18,231 nucleotides of DNA from an uncultured Alistipes sp. (GCA_947174295.1 CAMWIG010000020.1:1-18231), one strand, 5' to 3'; positions 1-10,300 are shown, numbered from the stretch's first letter. The notes: generated by a model not told the origin, from the sequence alone. Made by a program: numbers and translations.

Positions 1-1
1 C

Positions 2-1066
2 GATCTGCTGCGACATACCCGGGCATTCATCGACGCACTGAACGAACGGCCAGAAATCGCACGCGCCTACACGACATTCGACACCAAGTTCCCGCAGTTC
101 ATGGTCGAAGTTGATGCCGCGAAGTGCAAGCGTAGCGGCGTGTCGCCGACCGACATACTCAACACGCTTTCGGGCTATGTCGGAGGAAGCTACTCGTCGA
201 ATCTGAACCGTTTCACCAAGCTCTACCGCCTCATGGTGCAAGCCGCACCCGAGTACCGGCTGGATACCGGCGCGCTCGACAACATCTTCGTGCGAAACGG
301 CGACGGCGAGATGTCGCCGCTGTCGCAATATCTGACCCTGACGAAAGTCTACGGTTCGGAGAGCCTTTCGCGCTTCAACCTCTTCTCGGCCATCGCCGTC
401 TACGGCACCTCGGCCGAAGGGTACAGCTCGGGGCAGGCCATTCAGGCAATCGAAGAGACGTCGAAAACAGCCCTGCCCGAGGGTTACGGATACGAATTCG
501 GCGGCATGTCGCGCGAGGAGGCTGCGACGACCGACACCACGACCGTCGTATTCGTCATCTGCATAGTGTTCATATACCTGATTCTTTGTGCTCTGTACGA
601 GAGTCTCTTCATTCCGTTCGCAGTCATACTCGCCGTACCGTTCGGACTTGCGGGCAGCTTCGTATTCGCGCAGTTGTGGGGATTGGAGAACAACATATAC
701 ATGCAGACGGGACTCATAATGCTCATCGGACTGCTCTCCAAAACGGCAATCCTGCTGACCGAATACGCCTCCGACCGCCGCCGTCAGGGAATGAGCATCA
801 ACGCAGCGGCCATGTCTGCCGCCAAGGCGCGTCTGCGACCGATTCTGATGACCTCGCTCACGATGGTATTCGGCATGCTGCCGCTCATGTTCGCGCATGG
901 CGTGGGTGCGAACGGAAACATATCGGTAGGCGTAGGAACAGTAGGCGGAATGCTGGCCGGAACGGCTGCGCTGCTCTTCGTCGTGCCGTCGCTATTCATA
1001 CTTTTGCAGCACATGCAGGAGCGGCTCATGCCCGAACGCACCGACCGCTCGAAAACCGAACGATAA
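2..1066 (+). CDS. RND-family (AcrB/HAE1-like) efflux transporter, C-terminal part, 5' end outside window
   Basis: This is the last 354 residues of an inner-membrane RND pump that would use the proton gradient to export hydrophobic compounds through a periplasmic adaptor and an outer-membrane channel. The reading frame is open from base 2, well before the first internal ATG at 101, so the true start lies to the left; full-length members are about 1,030 residues. The visible part begins in the periplasmic porter/docking region, with the typical stretch from RFNLFSAIAVYG to GGMSREE. It then has about five membrane segments starting at TVVFVICIVFIYLILCALYE. The motifs SKTAILLTEYA and RLRPILMTSLT match the conserved segments of AcrB-type pumps. 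It ends with a basic cytoplasmic tail. The pepSY-like gene follows after 19 bases, so the two are probably co-transcribed. The family is clear; the substrate cannot be read from this fragment. Confidence 0.93.
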   Translation, partial: DLLRHTRAFIDALNERPEIARAYTTFDTKFPQFMVEVDAAKCKRSGVSPTDILNTLSGYVGGSYSSNLNRFTKLYRLMVQAAPEYRLDTGALDNIFVRNGDGEMSPLSQYLTLTKVYGSESLSRFNLFSAIAVYGTSAEGYSSGQAIQAIEETSKTALPEGYGYEFGGMSREEAATTDTTTVVFVICIVFIYLILCALYESLFIPFAVILAVPFGLAGSFVFAQLWGLENNIYMQTGLIMLIGLLSKTAILLTEYASDRRRQGMSINAAAMSAAKARLRPILMTSLTMVFGMLPLMFAHGVGANGNISVGVGTVGGMLAGTAALLFVVPSLFILLQHMQERLMPERTDRSKTER

Positions 1067-1085
1067 CCGAAAACGCAAACCGAGA

Positions 1086-1526
1086 ATGAAAAGACTCAAA
1101 ACAATTCTGACAGGCCTGCTGCTCTTCGCAACGGCCGCCGCAAATGCCGACAACGACCGGCCGATTCAAACGAGCCAGCTCCCGAAAGCGGCGCAACAGT
1201 TCATCGAACGACACTTCGCAGACCGCAAGGTGGCTTTGGCAAAAATGGAGACGGACTTCGTAAAAAAAAGCTACGAGGTGATTTTCAACGACGGCTGCCA
1301 GGTCGAATTCGACGGAAAGGGCGAGTGGAAGGAGGTAGACTGCAAATTCACCGAAGTACCGGCCGGCATCGTACCCGCTCCGATTGCCGAATATGTCGTC
1401 AACAACTATCCGAACACCGAAGTCGTAAAAATCGAAAAAGACAGTCGCGAATACGAAGTCAAGCTGTCGAACCGCATGGAGCTGACATTCGACCGGCGGT
1501 TCAACCTCACGGATATCGACTACTGA
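1086..1526 (+). CDS. Periplasmic PepSY-like (DUF2874-type) small protein
   Basis: A 146-residue exported protein. Residues 1-21 (MKRLKTILTGLLLFATAAANA) form a signal peptide with likely cleavage after ANA, giving a mature protein of about 125 residues. The mature part contains two similar halves of about 50 residues. Each starts with a proline-preceded helix (LPKAAQQFIERHF; VPAPIAEYVVNNY) and continues into strands with acidic and basic residues (KKSYEVIFNDGCQVEFDGKGEWKEVD; SREYEVKLSNRMELTFDRRFNLTDID). This matches the tandem PepSY-like beta-lactamase-inhibitor fold common in Bacteroidetes. Its molecular role is not established; family members are thought to act as periplasmic binding or inhibitory modules. 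It lies 19 bases after the RND gene and directly before a strong terminator, so it is the last gene of that operon. The link to efflux is inference from position only. Confidence 0.85.
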   Translation: MKRLKTILTGLLLFATAAANADNDRPIQTSQLPKAAQQFIERHFADRKVALAKMETDFVKKSYEVIFNDGCQVEFDGKGEWKEVDCKFTEVPAGIVPAPIAEYVVNNYPNTEVVKIEKDSREYEVKLSNRMELTFDRRFNLTDIDY

Positions 1527-1555
1527 CGACTGCGCCATACGGCAGTCGGGGTTCG

Positions 1556-1603
1556 CGAGACGATTGCAGTGCATCGGTGCACTGCAATCGTCTCGTCTGT
1601 TTT
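1556..1603 (+). terminator. Strong rho-independent terminator of the RND/PepSY operon
   Basis: A perfect 18-bp inverted repeat (cgagacgattgcagtgca at 1556-1573 and its complement at 1578-1595) encloses the loop tcgg. It is followed by the T-rich stretch tctgtttt. It begins 30 bases after the PepSY-like stop codon. The stem is symmetrical, so it may slow polymerase from both sides, but the T-tract fits the + strand. A smaller 7-bp stem (1527-1533 with 1542-1548) lies between the stop codon and this hairpin. Confidence 0.92.
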
Positions 1604-1710
1604 AACACCCCGCCGCGCAATACCATGGGCAGCGCATCATGCGACCGCCGGCACTCCGCCCGCGCGACGACACGGCACGAAAGGTCGCGGCACAGCAACG
1701 GCACCGCATA

Positions 1711-1746
1711 AAAATATCGGGCGTCCCGCAATGGGACGCCCGATAC
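1711..1746 (-). terminator. Rho-independent terminator of the SusC/SusD/lipoprotein operon
   Basis: A 13-bp perfect stem (1716-1728 pairing with 1734-1746, loop gcaat) is followed on the - strand by five T (1715-1711). It lies 18 bases downstream of the lipoprotein stop codon and marks the left border of the pectin locus. It faces the + strand terminator at 1556-1603; I see nothing else in the roughly 107 bases between them. Confidence 0.9.
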
Positions 1747-1764
1747 GACGTTAGGATGATTCGG

Positions 1765-4700
1765 TTAGTTCGCGAAATGAATTTCGTAAACTCGAACACC
1801 GCCCTTAGGATAAATAGTAACCTCTTTGGCCTCGTCGATGTCCAAATCGAAAGTTACGGTGGTCAGAGTTCCCGAAGCAGAACCGACCCATTTGGCATCA
1901 CCGACATCGGATCCATCGACACTCAATGCGACCGAACGAGTTGCATCGCCTTCGCTGCCGCCGGTATTGGAACCGACAACTGTAATAGTACCCGAAACAG
2001 GAGCAGTGAACTTGAAACAACGGTTGTCCGCACCGCCGGCGCCACCGGATTGGAAGTAGCAGCGATCGACATCGTTAATCTTGTTCTGACCGGCACGCAT
2101 CGACTTACCGCCAGACATAACACGAAGACCGTCATAGGTAATATCGAGATCGGTCGGCTGGTTGCTGCCGATATTCGCAATTTCCGTAGCCCAGGGCTGG
2201 TCCGTAAAGTTCCAATCGTAAGCATAGGAAGTGACGGCATCAGGGTCAGCATAGGTGAGCTCGATTGTCGCATAGCGGTAGCCTCCCGAGCAAGTGATGT
2301 AGATCTCTTCATCTCCGGCAAGTTCAATACCGTCAAATACTGTTATCTCCTGATAACCCGTTCCAGGCTGCGAACCAGTACCGAAGGTCTTGCTATTGTC
2401 CTGACTAACGGCATTGAAAGTCAAAGTCTGCGTAGCTGCACTGCCGCTCGGATTGGTACCGTAAATCTTCAAGGTAGCAGACGTCGTTGCCTTAGGCACC
2501 TTGAACCAGATAGCACGCGACGTAGTCTTGCTCGCACCGCCTGTACGCAGACGACGACCTTCGCTGCGCTCCTCAACCTTGAAGGTGCCACCCAGCGACT
2601 GAATACGCAAATCCACCCCGTTAACCGTGTAAGTAGCATCGGCGTTCGAGTTGTCGGATGTTGTGATATTTGCAGCGGCATTATCGAATCCTGCATCGTT
2701 GAAATCCCACAGAACGGTGGTCATTCCGCCAATAATCACTTTCTTGACCTTGAACGTAGCCGTCGCAGCTTCCGAAGCGACATACTTCGACGAGGTCGAA
2801 ACCGGCTTGGCTACGACCGAAATCTCGTACTCGCCGACCATGAGGGCGGCAACCGCAGCAGCGTCGATGGTGAACGAAGTCTCGACAACCTCCGACTTCT
2901 TGCCCTGGAACGTCACCTCATACGTAGCGGCGTTCTCGACAGCGGTCCACGAAGCGGTTACGGCCTGCTCGGTGCCCTGATCGAAGCTGGTGTTGTCGAT
3001 AGTAACATTGGGAGCGGCAAGCGTCTCGACAGTGTTCTCGGGCGTCAGGTCGTCGGTCCATACGACCTTCGTGACGGTCACGGCCGAACCTGCGAGCACG
3101 TAGATGTCGTTCTCGCCGACGAGGTCGCCGAGGACTACCTTGTGAGTCTCGCCGTCGGCGAGCAGAACGTAGCGGTCGGCACCGACTACGACCTGAACCG
3201 ACGAGTTGATGCCTCCGTCGAGCGTGGTGACCTCAACGGCACCCACACCCTGAGCGCGGAACTGCAAAGCGTTGTTCTGAGGAACGCCCTGACCATTGAC
3301 CGTAGCGGCCGATGCGAACGAGATACCCTCGCTCATGATAATCTCGGCAGGAGCGTAGATGCGGATGTTCTCGATAATCTGGTTGGTCTCCACGGTCTCG
3401 GTATCGAACTTCGTCTTGTCGGTGAAGTCCCATACGGTGGGCTCGGTAACGGTTTCGAGCTCGGTAGGACGAACGATGACGGGAGCCGAAGCGTTCCACC
3501 AGCGGGGGTCGCCGGCACGGTTGGCGGCGATGATGCCGTTGGTCAGGTACATCTTACCGGCAGCCGAGTTGGTGCAGGGGTCTTCTTCGAGAATCAGACC
3601 TCCGTCGGCGAGAGCCAAAGCGGCAGTGAACGAATCGCCGTTGAGGTTGACCGACTTGGTCGGGAAGAAGGTGTTCTGATCACCGTTCTTGCCGGCGTAC
3701 ATGTGGCCGATGTTGTAGTAGATGTTGCCCTCGCAGATGGGAGCGTAGTTCTCGTTGCTGTCGCGGGTCATGCGCACCCACCAGCTGTTCTCGGTCTCGC
3801 CGGCGCTGTTCATGTTCATGAATACGCAGTCGGTAAGGGTGAACGAACCGAGCTCGGTCGGAGTCTTCGAGGTCTGAGCGGGCGAATAGCGGATATGGAA
3901 GATACCCGAGTTGTTCGACGAGGTCAGAGTGGTAGTCACGTAGTTGAACGTACAGTTCGAAACCGCTACGCTGCCGATTCTCTCGGTCGCGGGGTTCTCC
4001 GAGATACGGAGGAACGAACGTGCGCAGGCATAGAACGTCGAGTTTTTAATCTCGATTTTGCCGTAGTTGCCGCCGCGGATGTCAATGAAGTCGCCGCCGC
4101 CCGAACCGGTAGCGTTGATGTCGTGAGCATAGACGCCCTCATATACGAGGCTCTCCACATCGCAGCCGGTGGCTCCGTTGAAGATACCCTTGGTGTAGCC
4201 CGTGAGCTCGCAGTTGATGAACTCTACGTCGCCCATCGACGCACCCGTTACGAGGAATACGCCGCACTTGTTGCCGCCGTCGATAACCACATCCTCGAAG
4301 TGAATCGAGGCTGCGGCCGTGTTCTTGAATGCGGCGCGGACTACCGGCTTGGCGCCGGCCTCGGTCGACTCACCGTAGATTTCGAGACCGTAACCGAACT
4401 CGTAGGGATCGTAGATACCCTCGCCGGCATTGAGCGGCATCTCGGGAGTGAGGTCGTAAGCGATGCCGTCGTTGTAGGCCAGCAGCAGCTTCACGTTGCC
4501 CGTGGCACCCTTGATAGCCTGAACGAAAGCCTCGGAGCTCGCGATGCGAGTCGTACCCTCGGTGTCGGGACGAGTCCATGCGGTAACGAAACCGCGGCCG
4601 CCCGACTTGCCGAACAGAAGCGTGAACTTGTAGTTCGAGCAAACATCGAGATTCTCGATCAGAACCTTGCACTCGCTCTTCTCGGCATCCGACAGAGTCA

Positions 4701-5304
4701 TAACGACGGGGGTTACGCCCTCGACGGGAACGACCGGCTCGATGCGAACCGACGTCAGGTCGTTCTTGTCCTCGGCATCTTCCCAACCGATGGTTACCGA
4801 CGATGCGGTACGCGCTACGACGAACGGATTCAGCGAGGCGCGAACGGCCGAAGTGGTTACATAGTCGGTCAGATAAGCCCAGTGCGACGGCTCGACCTTC
4901 GACGAGACGGCGCGAACGCGGGCGAAGAACGACTTGTCGACTTCGAGATCGCGCACCGTGTAGGGCACGTCGTCGTTGGTAAGCTCGAAAGTATGGGCCG
5001 GCAGTGCGGCAGCGTAGTCGGGAGCCGACACGATCTCCACCTCCTTGCCGTTCTCGTCGGTATCGGTGGTGACAACGGCCTCGAACACTTCGAGAATGTA
5101 CGACTCGGCATTCGAAACGGTGCTCCACGAGAATTTCACGTCCGTACCAGCGGATGCGATGACATCGGCCTCGAAGTTGAGCGGTGTCAGCACGCGGGTA
5201 TAAGGAATCTCATCCATGACCTCATCGACATCCGAGCAGGATGCTGCGAACATTCCCGCACAGAGCATGAGACCGAATTTCAGATTTCTGAATATCTTTT
5301 TCAT
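1765..5304 (-). CDS. Surface lipoprotein with DUF4957/DUF5123-like core and extra C-terminal modules (candidate pectin-binding protein)
   Basis: An 1,179-residue lipoprotein in the position of a SusE/F-type surface glycan-binding protein. The signal peptide ends in a lipobox with Cys23, followed by SDVDE; an acidic stretch here is the Bacteroidetes surface-export signal, so the protein is probably on the outside of the cell. Domains seen: two fibronectin-III-like domains (about 37-148 and 155-245); a right-handed beta-helix of DUF4957 type (about 262-460, with rungs such as FEDVVIDGGNKCGVF and IEIKNSTFYACARSF); a DUF5123-type segment (about 485-605) ending in the characteristic AGDPRWW; a jelly-roll-like module beginning VWDF (about 622-752); a third FnIII-like domain (about 762-855); and two more modules beginning LWDF (864-1018) and DWNF (1028-1179). 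No pectate-lyase catalytic set is evident, so binding is likelier than catalysis. It is 21 bases after SusD and last in the operon. The part encoded by 1765-2750 has lower GC than the rest. Confidence 0.85.
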   Translation of the reverse strand: MKKIFRNLKFGLMLCAGMFAASCSDVDEVMDEIPYTRVLTPLNFEADVIASAGTDVKFSWSTVSNAESYILEVFEAVVTTDTDENGKEVEIVSAPDYAAALPAHTFELTNDDVPYTVRDLEVDKSFFARVRAVSSKVEPSHWAYLTDYVTTSAVRASLNPFVVARTASSVTIGWEDAEDKNDLTSVRIEPVVPVEGVTPVVMTLSDAEKSECKVLIENLDVCSNYKFTLLFGKSGGRGFVTAWTRPDTEGTTRIASSEAFVQAIKGATGNVKLLLAYNDGIAYDLTPEMPLNAGEGIYDPYEFGYGLEIYGESTEAGAKPVVRAAFKNTAAASIHFEDVVIDGGNKCGVFLVTGASMGDVEFINCELTGYTKGIFNGATGCDVESLVYEGVYAHDINATGSGGGDFIDIRGGNYGKIEIKNSTFYACARSFLRISENPATERIGSVAVSNCTFNYVTTTLTSSNNSGIFHIRYSPAQTSKTPTELGSFTLTDCVFMNMNSAGETENSWWVRMTRDSNENYAPICEGNIYYNIGHMYAGKNGDQNTFFPTKSVNLNGDSFTAALALADGGLILEEDPCTNSAAGKMYLTNGIIAANRAGDPRWWNASAPVIVRPTELETVTEPTVWDFTDKTKFDTETVETNQIIENIRIYAPAEIIMSEGISFASAATVNGQGVPQNNALQFRAQGVGAVEVTTLDGGINSSVQVVVGADRYVLLADGETHKVVLGDLVGENDIYVLAGSAVTVTKVVWTDDLTPENTVETLAAPNVTIDNTSFDQGTEQAVTASWTAVENAATYEVTFQGKKSEVVETSFTIDAAAVAALMVGEYEISVVAKPVSTSSKYVASEAATATFKVKKVIIGGMTTVLWDFNDAGFDNAAANITTSDNSNADATYTVNGVDLRIQSLGGTFKVEERSEGRRLRTGGASKTTSRAIWFKVPKATTSATLKIYGTNPSGSAATQTLTFNAVSQDNSKTFGTGSQPGTGYQEITVFDGIELAGDEEIYITCSGGYRYATIELTYADPDAVTSYAYDWNFTDQPWATEIANIGSNQPTDLDITYDGLRVMSGGKSMRAGQNKINDVDRCYFQSGGAGGADNRCFKFTAPVSGTITVVGSNTGGSEGDATRSVALSVDGSDVGDAKWVGSASGTLTTVTFDLDIDEAKEVTIYPKGGVRVYEIHFAN

Positions 5305-5325
5305 AATTTTGTTAATACTTGACGA

Positions 5326-7368
5326 TTATAAGTTTTCGTAACCGAAGTCGTTGACGAGCGAACCCTGAGCGTTGCTGAGGTTCTGACCGAACAGAGGCCA
5401 CGTCGAACGCGGGTAGGGATCGTTGTAGGAGTTGTTGTAGAAGTACTTCCAACGATAGGACATCTCATCCTGATAGGTGGCAGCCGTCGACTTCGACGAA
5501 GAAACCTGGCAGAATACGCCCTTCGAGAGGAAGTCGAGACGGTTCCAGCCGCCATCGTCATCCTTGCCGTTGTAACCGGCCGGAGTCTTGCCGATTTCAT
5601 CGGCTTCGAGACCGAAGAACTCTATGCCCTGGCCCTTCTCGCGCCAATATACGTAGTAGGTGTCGAACGTAGCCAGCACCTCGGTGCCCTTGTCGTTCTT
5701 GAAATCCTTGGGCTCGGTGTAACGTGCGTAGTCGGAGTACTTGCCAGTCATCGTGGCGAGCGACTTCATGTCGTCCGAAGCCTCGTCGAGTTTCAGTTTG
5801 AGAAGACCCCAGCGGATAAGATCCTGCTTGCGGAGGAACTCGCCGACGAACTCCAAAGCACGCTCGTCGATGATAGCCTTCATGATGGTGCCCTCGGCCT
5901 GATAGTCGTCGATAGCGGCCTTGTCGTTGCCGGCGGCCGAACCGAGAGTCAGAGCGTTGACGTAGGCATCGGCCTCGGACTCGTGGCCGGCGTATGCACG
6001 GCGGCGAACCTCGCCCAGATAGGTCTTGGCCTTGGCCAGACCGCCGCCCTCACCCTCGGAGAGGTATGCGGCCAGCTCGGCTGCCATGAGGTAGACATCG
6101 GCATAGCGCATCACGATAGGCTTGCAGCCGTCGCCCGTACCGCCGGGATAGTCGACCATCCACTCGTAGCGGTACTTGCCGAAGAAGCAGTTGGTGGCGT
6201 TGCGCATCTCCCAGCCGCCGTTCTTGTCGTTGGCATCCTGGTTCCAGCGCATGAAGACGCACGACAGGTCGCGGCGAACGTCGTTCGAACCGTACTTCCA
6301 CCACAGCGTGGGGTTAGGGCCGGTAGCGCCGCCTTTCGACGAGTTGTCGCCGATGAAGGGAGAGTTGGCGGTGTGAGGATAGGCATGAGCGTAGTTCCAA
6401 CGGCCGCGGGCATTGCCGAACGGCTGAACGAACATAACCTCGCGCGAATCGGTCAGGTGCGAGAAGTTGTTGAACTTGCGCCACAGGCTCTCGTAAGTGG
6501 TTTCGAGACCCAGACGGCCGCTCGTGATGACATCTTCGAGGTGTCGGAGGGCCTTCGGATAGAGAACGGCCTTCGACAGCTCGGAATCGTTCGACAGACG
6601 GAGCGAACCGAAGTTGCCCGTACCCGTCTGACCGTCGTCGGGACGCCACGAGAAACCGGCGGCGTTCAGAGCCACGCGTGCGTAGAGACCCTTGGCGAAT
6701 GCCTTGTTCATACGGTCGGCGTTCATCGTTGCTGCCGACTCGTAGGGCCAGTAGAGATAGCCGATAGCCTCGTCGAGGTCGGAGAGCATCGACTTGTAGA
6801 GGTCGTCGCGCTCGGCCTTCGGGTCGTACAATGTCTCCGAAGTCAGCGGCGAACGGTGCAAGGGCACGTCGCCCCACATCTTCATGAGCTCGTAGTAGTA
6901 GAGCGCACGGTAGGTGAGAGCCTCGCCGAGAAGGTGGGCCATGTCGGCACTGGTGCCGATGCTGCCGTACTGGCGAAGTCCCTGAATTGCGAGGTTGGCA
7001 CGCTCGATACCGATCATGATTTCGTTGTAACCGTTGTTGCTGGTGTTCAACGAACCGTTGTCAATCTGGGTGTCGTACTCCGACAGAGTGTACTCCTCGA
7101 CCTTCGCACCCGATGCCTTGGAACCGTTTTTGAGCTCGATATCGGTGTTGTAACCGTACATGTGGTTCAGACGGGCATTGTAGGAGTTCGTGTGAGCGAA
7201 AATCTCGCCGATACCTATGACCTGGTACTCCGCCAGCTGGTAGTTGGCGAAAACGACCGAGGCATCGAACGTCGACTGCGACTCGACATCCAGAACGTCG
7301 TCGAGACACGAAGTCATCAGACCTCCCATCAGGAGAAGTGCTGAAATGCTATATAATACCTTTTTCAT
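5326..7368 (-). CDS. SusD/RagB-family outer-membrane glycan-binding lipoprotein
   Basis: A 680-residue SusD-like protein that sits as a lid on its SusC partner and captures oligosaccharides at the cell surface. The signal peptide ends in LMTSC with the lipid-bearing Cys21, followed by LDDVLD, an acidic surface-export signal. The N-terminal SusD-like part contains the family hallmark RALYYYELMKMWGDVPL (154-170), from the TPR-rich helical core. The C-terminal SusD part contains RYADVYLMAAELA (421-433) and ALEFVGEFLRKQDLIRWG (504-521), both diagnostic. Length is slightly above the usual 500-650 residues. It starts 31 bases after the SusC stop with an A/T-rich leader and no Shine-Dalgarno sequence, as is usual in Bacteroidetes. 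The pectic substrate is inferred from the neighbouring GH105 and CE8 genes, not from the SusD sequence. Confidence 0.97.
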   Translation of the reverse strand: MKKVLYSISALLLMGGLMTSCLDDVLDVESQSTFDASVVFANYQLAEYQVIGIGEIFAHTNSYNARLNHMYGYNTDIELKNGSKASGAKVEEYTLSEYDTQIDNGSLNTSNNGYNEIMIGIERANLAIQGLRQYGSIGTSADMAHLLGEALTYRALYYYELMKMWGDVPLHRSPLTSETLYDPKAERDDLYKSMLSDLDEAIGYLYWPYESAATMNADRMNKAFAKGLYARVALNAAGFSWRPDDGQTGTGNFGSLRLSNDSELSKAVLYPKALRHLEDVITSGRLGLETTYESLWRKFNNFSHLTDSREVMFVQPFGNARGRWNYAHAYPHTANSPFIGDNSSKGGATGPNPTLWWKYGSNDVRRDLSCVFMRWNQDANDKNGGWEMRNATNCFFGKYRYEWMVDYPGGTGDGCKPIVMRYADVYLMAAELAAYLSEGEGGGLAKAKTYLGEVRRRAYAGHESEADAYVNALTLGSAAGNDKAAIDDYQAEGTIMKAIIDERALEFVGEFLRKQDLIRWGLLKLKLDEASDDMKSLATMTGKYSDYARYTEPKDFKNDKGTEVLATFDTYYVYWREKGQGIEFFGLEADEIGKTPAGYNGKDDDGGWNRLDFLSKGVFCQVSSSKSTAATYQDEMSYRWKYFYNNSYNDPYPRSTWPLFGQNLSNAQGSLVNDFGYENL

Positions 7369-7399
7369 ATTAAGGATTCTATTCTATTTTATGCTGTGA

Positions 7400-10300
7400 T
7401 TAGAACGAAAGGTTGATACCGAACACCCACGAGCGGCTCTTCGGGAATGCCGAGTAGTCGACGTTCGGGGTCAGAGGCGTGGAACGACGGGTGTCGACCT
7501 CGGGGTCGTAGCCCGAATAGGGAGTCAGACAGAAGAGGTTCGTACCCGTAGCGTAAACGCGAACACGGTTCAGGCGAATCTTCTTGGTCAGCTTCTCGGG
7601 GATGGTGTAACCGATCGTCAGCGAAGCCAGACGCAGGAACGAAGCATCCTCGACTGCCCAGCTCTGAGCGACACGCTTGTTCGAATAGGGAGTCCACATC
7701 GTGCGGCCGGCATTCATGGCAGCCAGCTGGTCGGGGTCGTTCACGAGCTCGCCGGTAGTCCAGTCGATATTCGACCAGCGGTTGTCGGGAGATACGGTAT
7801 TCAACGCATTCTGACCCTGATTCTGCTTGATGGTCGAGAACTCGATTTTGTTGGCGTTGTAAACCTTGTTGCCGTAGGAGTAGGTGAAGTTGGCCGCAAG
7901 GTCGAAGCCGTAAGCGTAGGCCGTGAGCGAGAAACCGCCGGTGAACATGGGCTGTACGTTGCCGATGCGAACTATGTCGTTGGCGGTAATCTTCGTCGGG
8001 TCGTCGTCGCTAATCTTGGCGAAGCGGGGCGAACCCGGACGAACGGCCGAGCCGGTGATGGGCGACGAATCGGCGATACCATCCTTCAATACCCACACTC
8101 CGTTGGTATATTCGAAGTCGTCGACAGTGTACATGCCCTGGTTGACGTAACCGTAGATGTCACCCAGAGGACGGCCCACCTGAATCATGTAGTCGTAGTT
8201 GATTTCGGTCGAGAACATACCTGCCGAAGCGGTAATCGAAGGCAGACCGCCGAGGTCTACGACCTTGTTCTTGTTGAACGAGATGTTGGCGTCGAAGTTG
8301 ATGCCCCAGTTCTCCTTGCGGACCAAAGCGGCTCCCAACGTAACTTCGAGACCCTGGTTCTCGACCTCACCGAGGTTGCGGTACTGAGTCGAGTAACCGC
8401 CCGTGACGGGGAAGTTGATGAGAAGGTCCTTCGTGTTCGACTTATAGACCTCGACGCTACCGGTCAGACGGCTGTTCCAGAAGCTGAAATCGAGACCGAT
8501 GTTATGAGAATAGGTAGTCTCCCACTTCAAATCGGGATTCGACATGGCCGAACCGTTGGTCCAGATGACCGTACCCTGCGAAATCCACGAGGTGGCCGAT
8601 GCGCCGAACGTGGTCGACGTCTGACCCGACGGAATGTTGTTGTTACCGGCGGTACCGAAGCTGTAACGCAGCTTCAAGTTGTCGATCCAGCGGGCCGACT
8701 TCATCCACTCCTCGCCGGAGATGCGCCACGATGCTGCCACCGAGGGGAAGTAACCCCAGCGGTTGCCGGCCGAGAACTTCGACGAACCGTCGGCACGCAT
8801 CGTACCGGACAGCGTATACTTGCCTTTGTAGTCGTAGTTCACGCGGCCGAAGAACGAGAACAGAACGTCGTCATTGGCGTAGACGTTCGACGCAGAGAGC
8901 GGGTGCTCGCCCGAGGCCATGAAGCGCCATGCCATGTCCGAAGTGAAGAAATCGGGGAAACCTTCGACGACGGTAGTCATCGTGTTGGCACGGGTTACCA
9001 TATACTCCTGACCCAAGAGGATGCTCAGGTTGTGATCCTCGGGAAGAACCTTGGCGAAGTCGTACTGCAAAGTGTTCGTGTTGCGAACCTTGTCGCGGAA
9101 CTGGCCCTGCCACTCGGTCAGAGGCTTGTTCTGATAACCGGCCGAAGCGTAGCGCGAAGCATACGACGAAACGCCGTAGAAGCGGTCGCGGGTCTGCTTG
9201 TAGTCGTCGATACCGGCCTCGACGCGCAGGCGGAGGTTGTCGATAATCTCCCAGTTGAAGGCTGCGTTGGCATTCCACGTGGTGCGGCTGTAACGCGAAT
9301 CGTTGTCGGCGATAGCCTGCAACGGGTGTACGTAGTTGTTGTAATCATCCGGGTTGTCCTCCTCGACGATAGCCGCATAGCGGGGAATCGGAGAGTAGAC
9401 GATGGCGTTCTTCAAACGCGAGTTCGACGAAGCCGAACCGCGGTCGTTGACGCCGTTGGCGCCGGAACCGGTCACGTCGACATCCGAGTAACGGACGTTG
9501 ACGTCGATCGACACGCGCTTGTTGGGCTTGAAGTTACCCTTGAACGCAAGGTTGTTACGCTTGTAGTCCGAACCGACCATGATGGTCTTCTCGTCGTGGT
9601 GCGAATAGCTGGCCGTCCACTTGAACTTGTCGCCGCCGCCGGCAACCGAAAGGTTGTGATCGAACACCGTACCCTCGCGGCCGAAAACCTGGTCGACCCA
9701 GTCGTTGGCCGGCATGCCGCGGTAGAGATCCATATCCTCCCAAACGCCGTAGTTGGCGATGTAGAAGCTGTCGAGCTTGCCCGAAAGCTGAGCATACTCG
9801 TACTGGGTACGCACGAAATCATAGGTATTCTGAGGTACGAGAGCCTCCTTGTTGGCCATCTTCTTGAAACCGGCGTAGAGGTTGTAGTTGACGGTTATGC
9901 GACCCGACTCACCGCTCTTGGTGGTTACGATAACTACACCGTTCGCACCGCGCGAACCGTAGATGGCGGTCGAGAAGGCATCCTTCAACACGTCGATGGA
10001 CTGAATGTCGGAGGCGGGAATATCGGAGATGCTCTCGGCAGGGAAACCGTCGACGATGTAGAGAGGCGACGAATCCTGCGTGATGGAGCCGGTACCGCGG
10101 ACGCGAATCTTCACGTCGGCGTCGGGGTCACCCTCGGTAGCGGTCACCTGCACACCGGCCATACGGCCCGACATGGCTTCCGAAACCGAAGCGACTGGCA
10201 TCTGAGTCAGAGCCTCGGCGCTGACCGACGAAACCGAACCGACGACATCGCGGCGCTTGACGGTCGCATAACCCACGACCACGACCTCGTCCAACTGGGT

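Noticed and set aside
1639..5322. Open frame of 1,227 codons on the + strand opposite the surface lipoprotein
   Set aside because: It mirrors the lipoprotein gene, has no signal peptide or recognisable domain, and is rich in Arg/Gly/Val as expected from the antisense of GC-rich codons. The - strand frame has clear domains.
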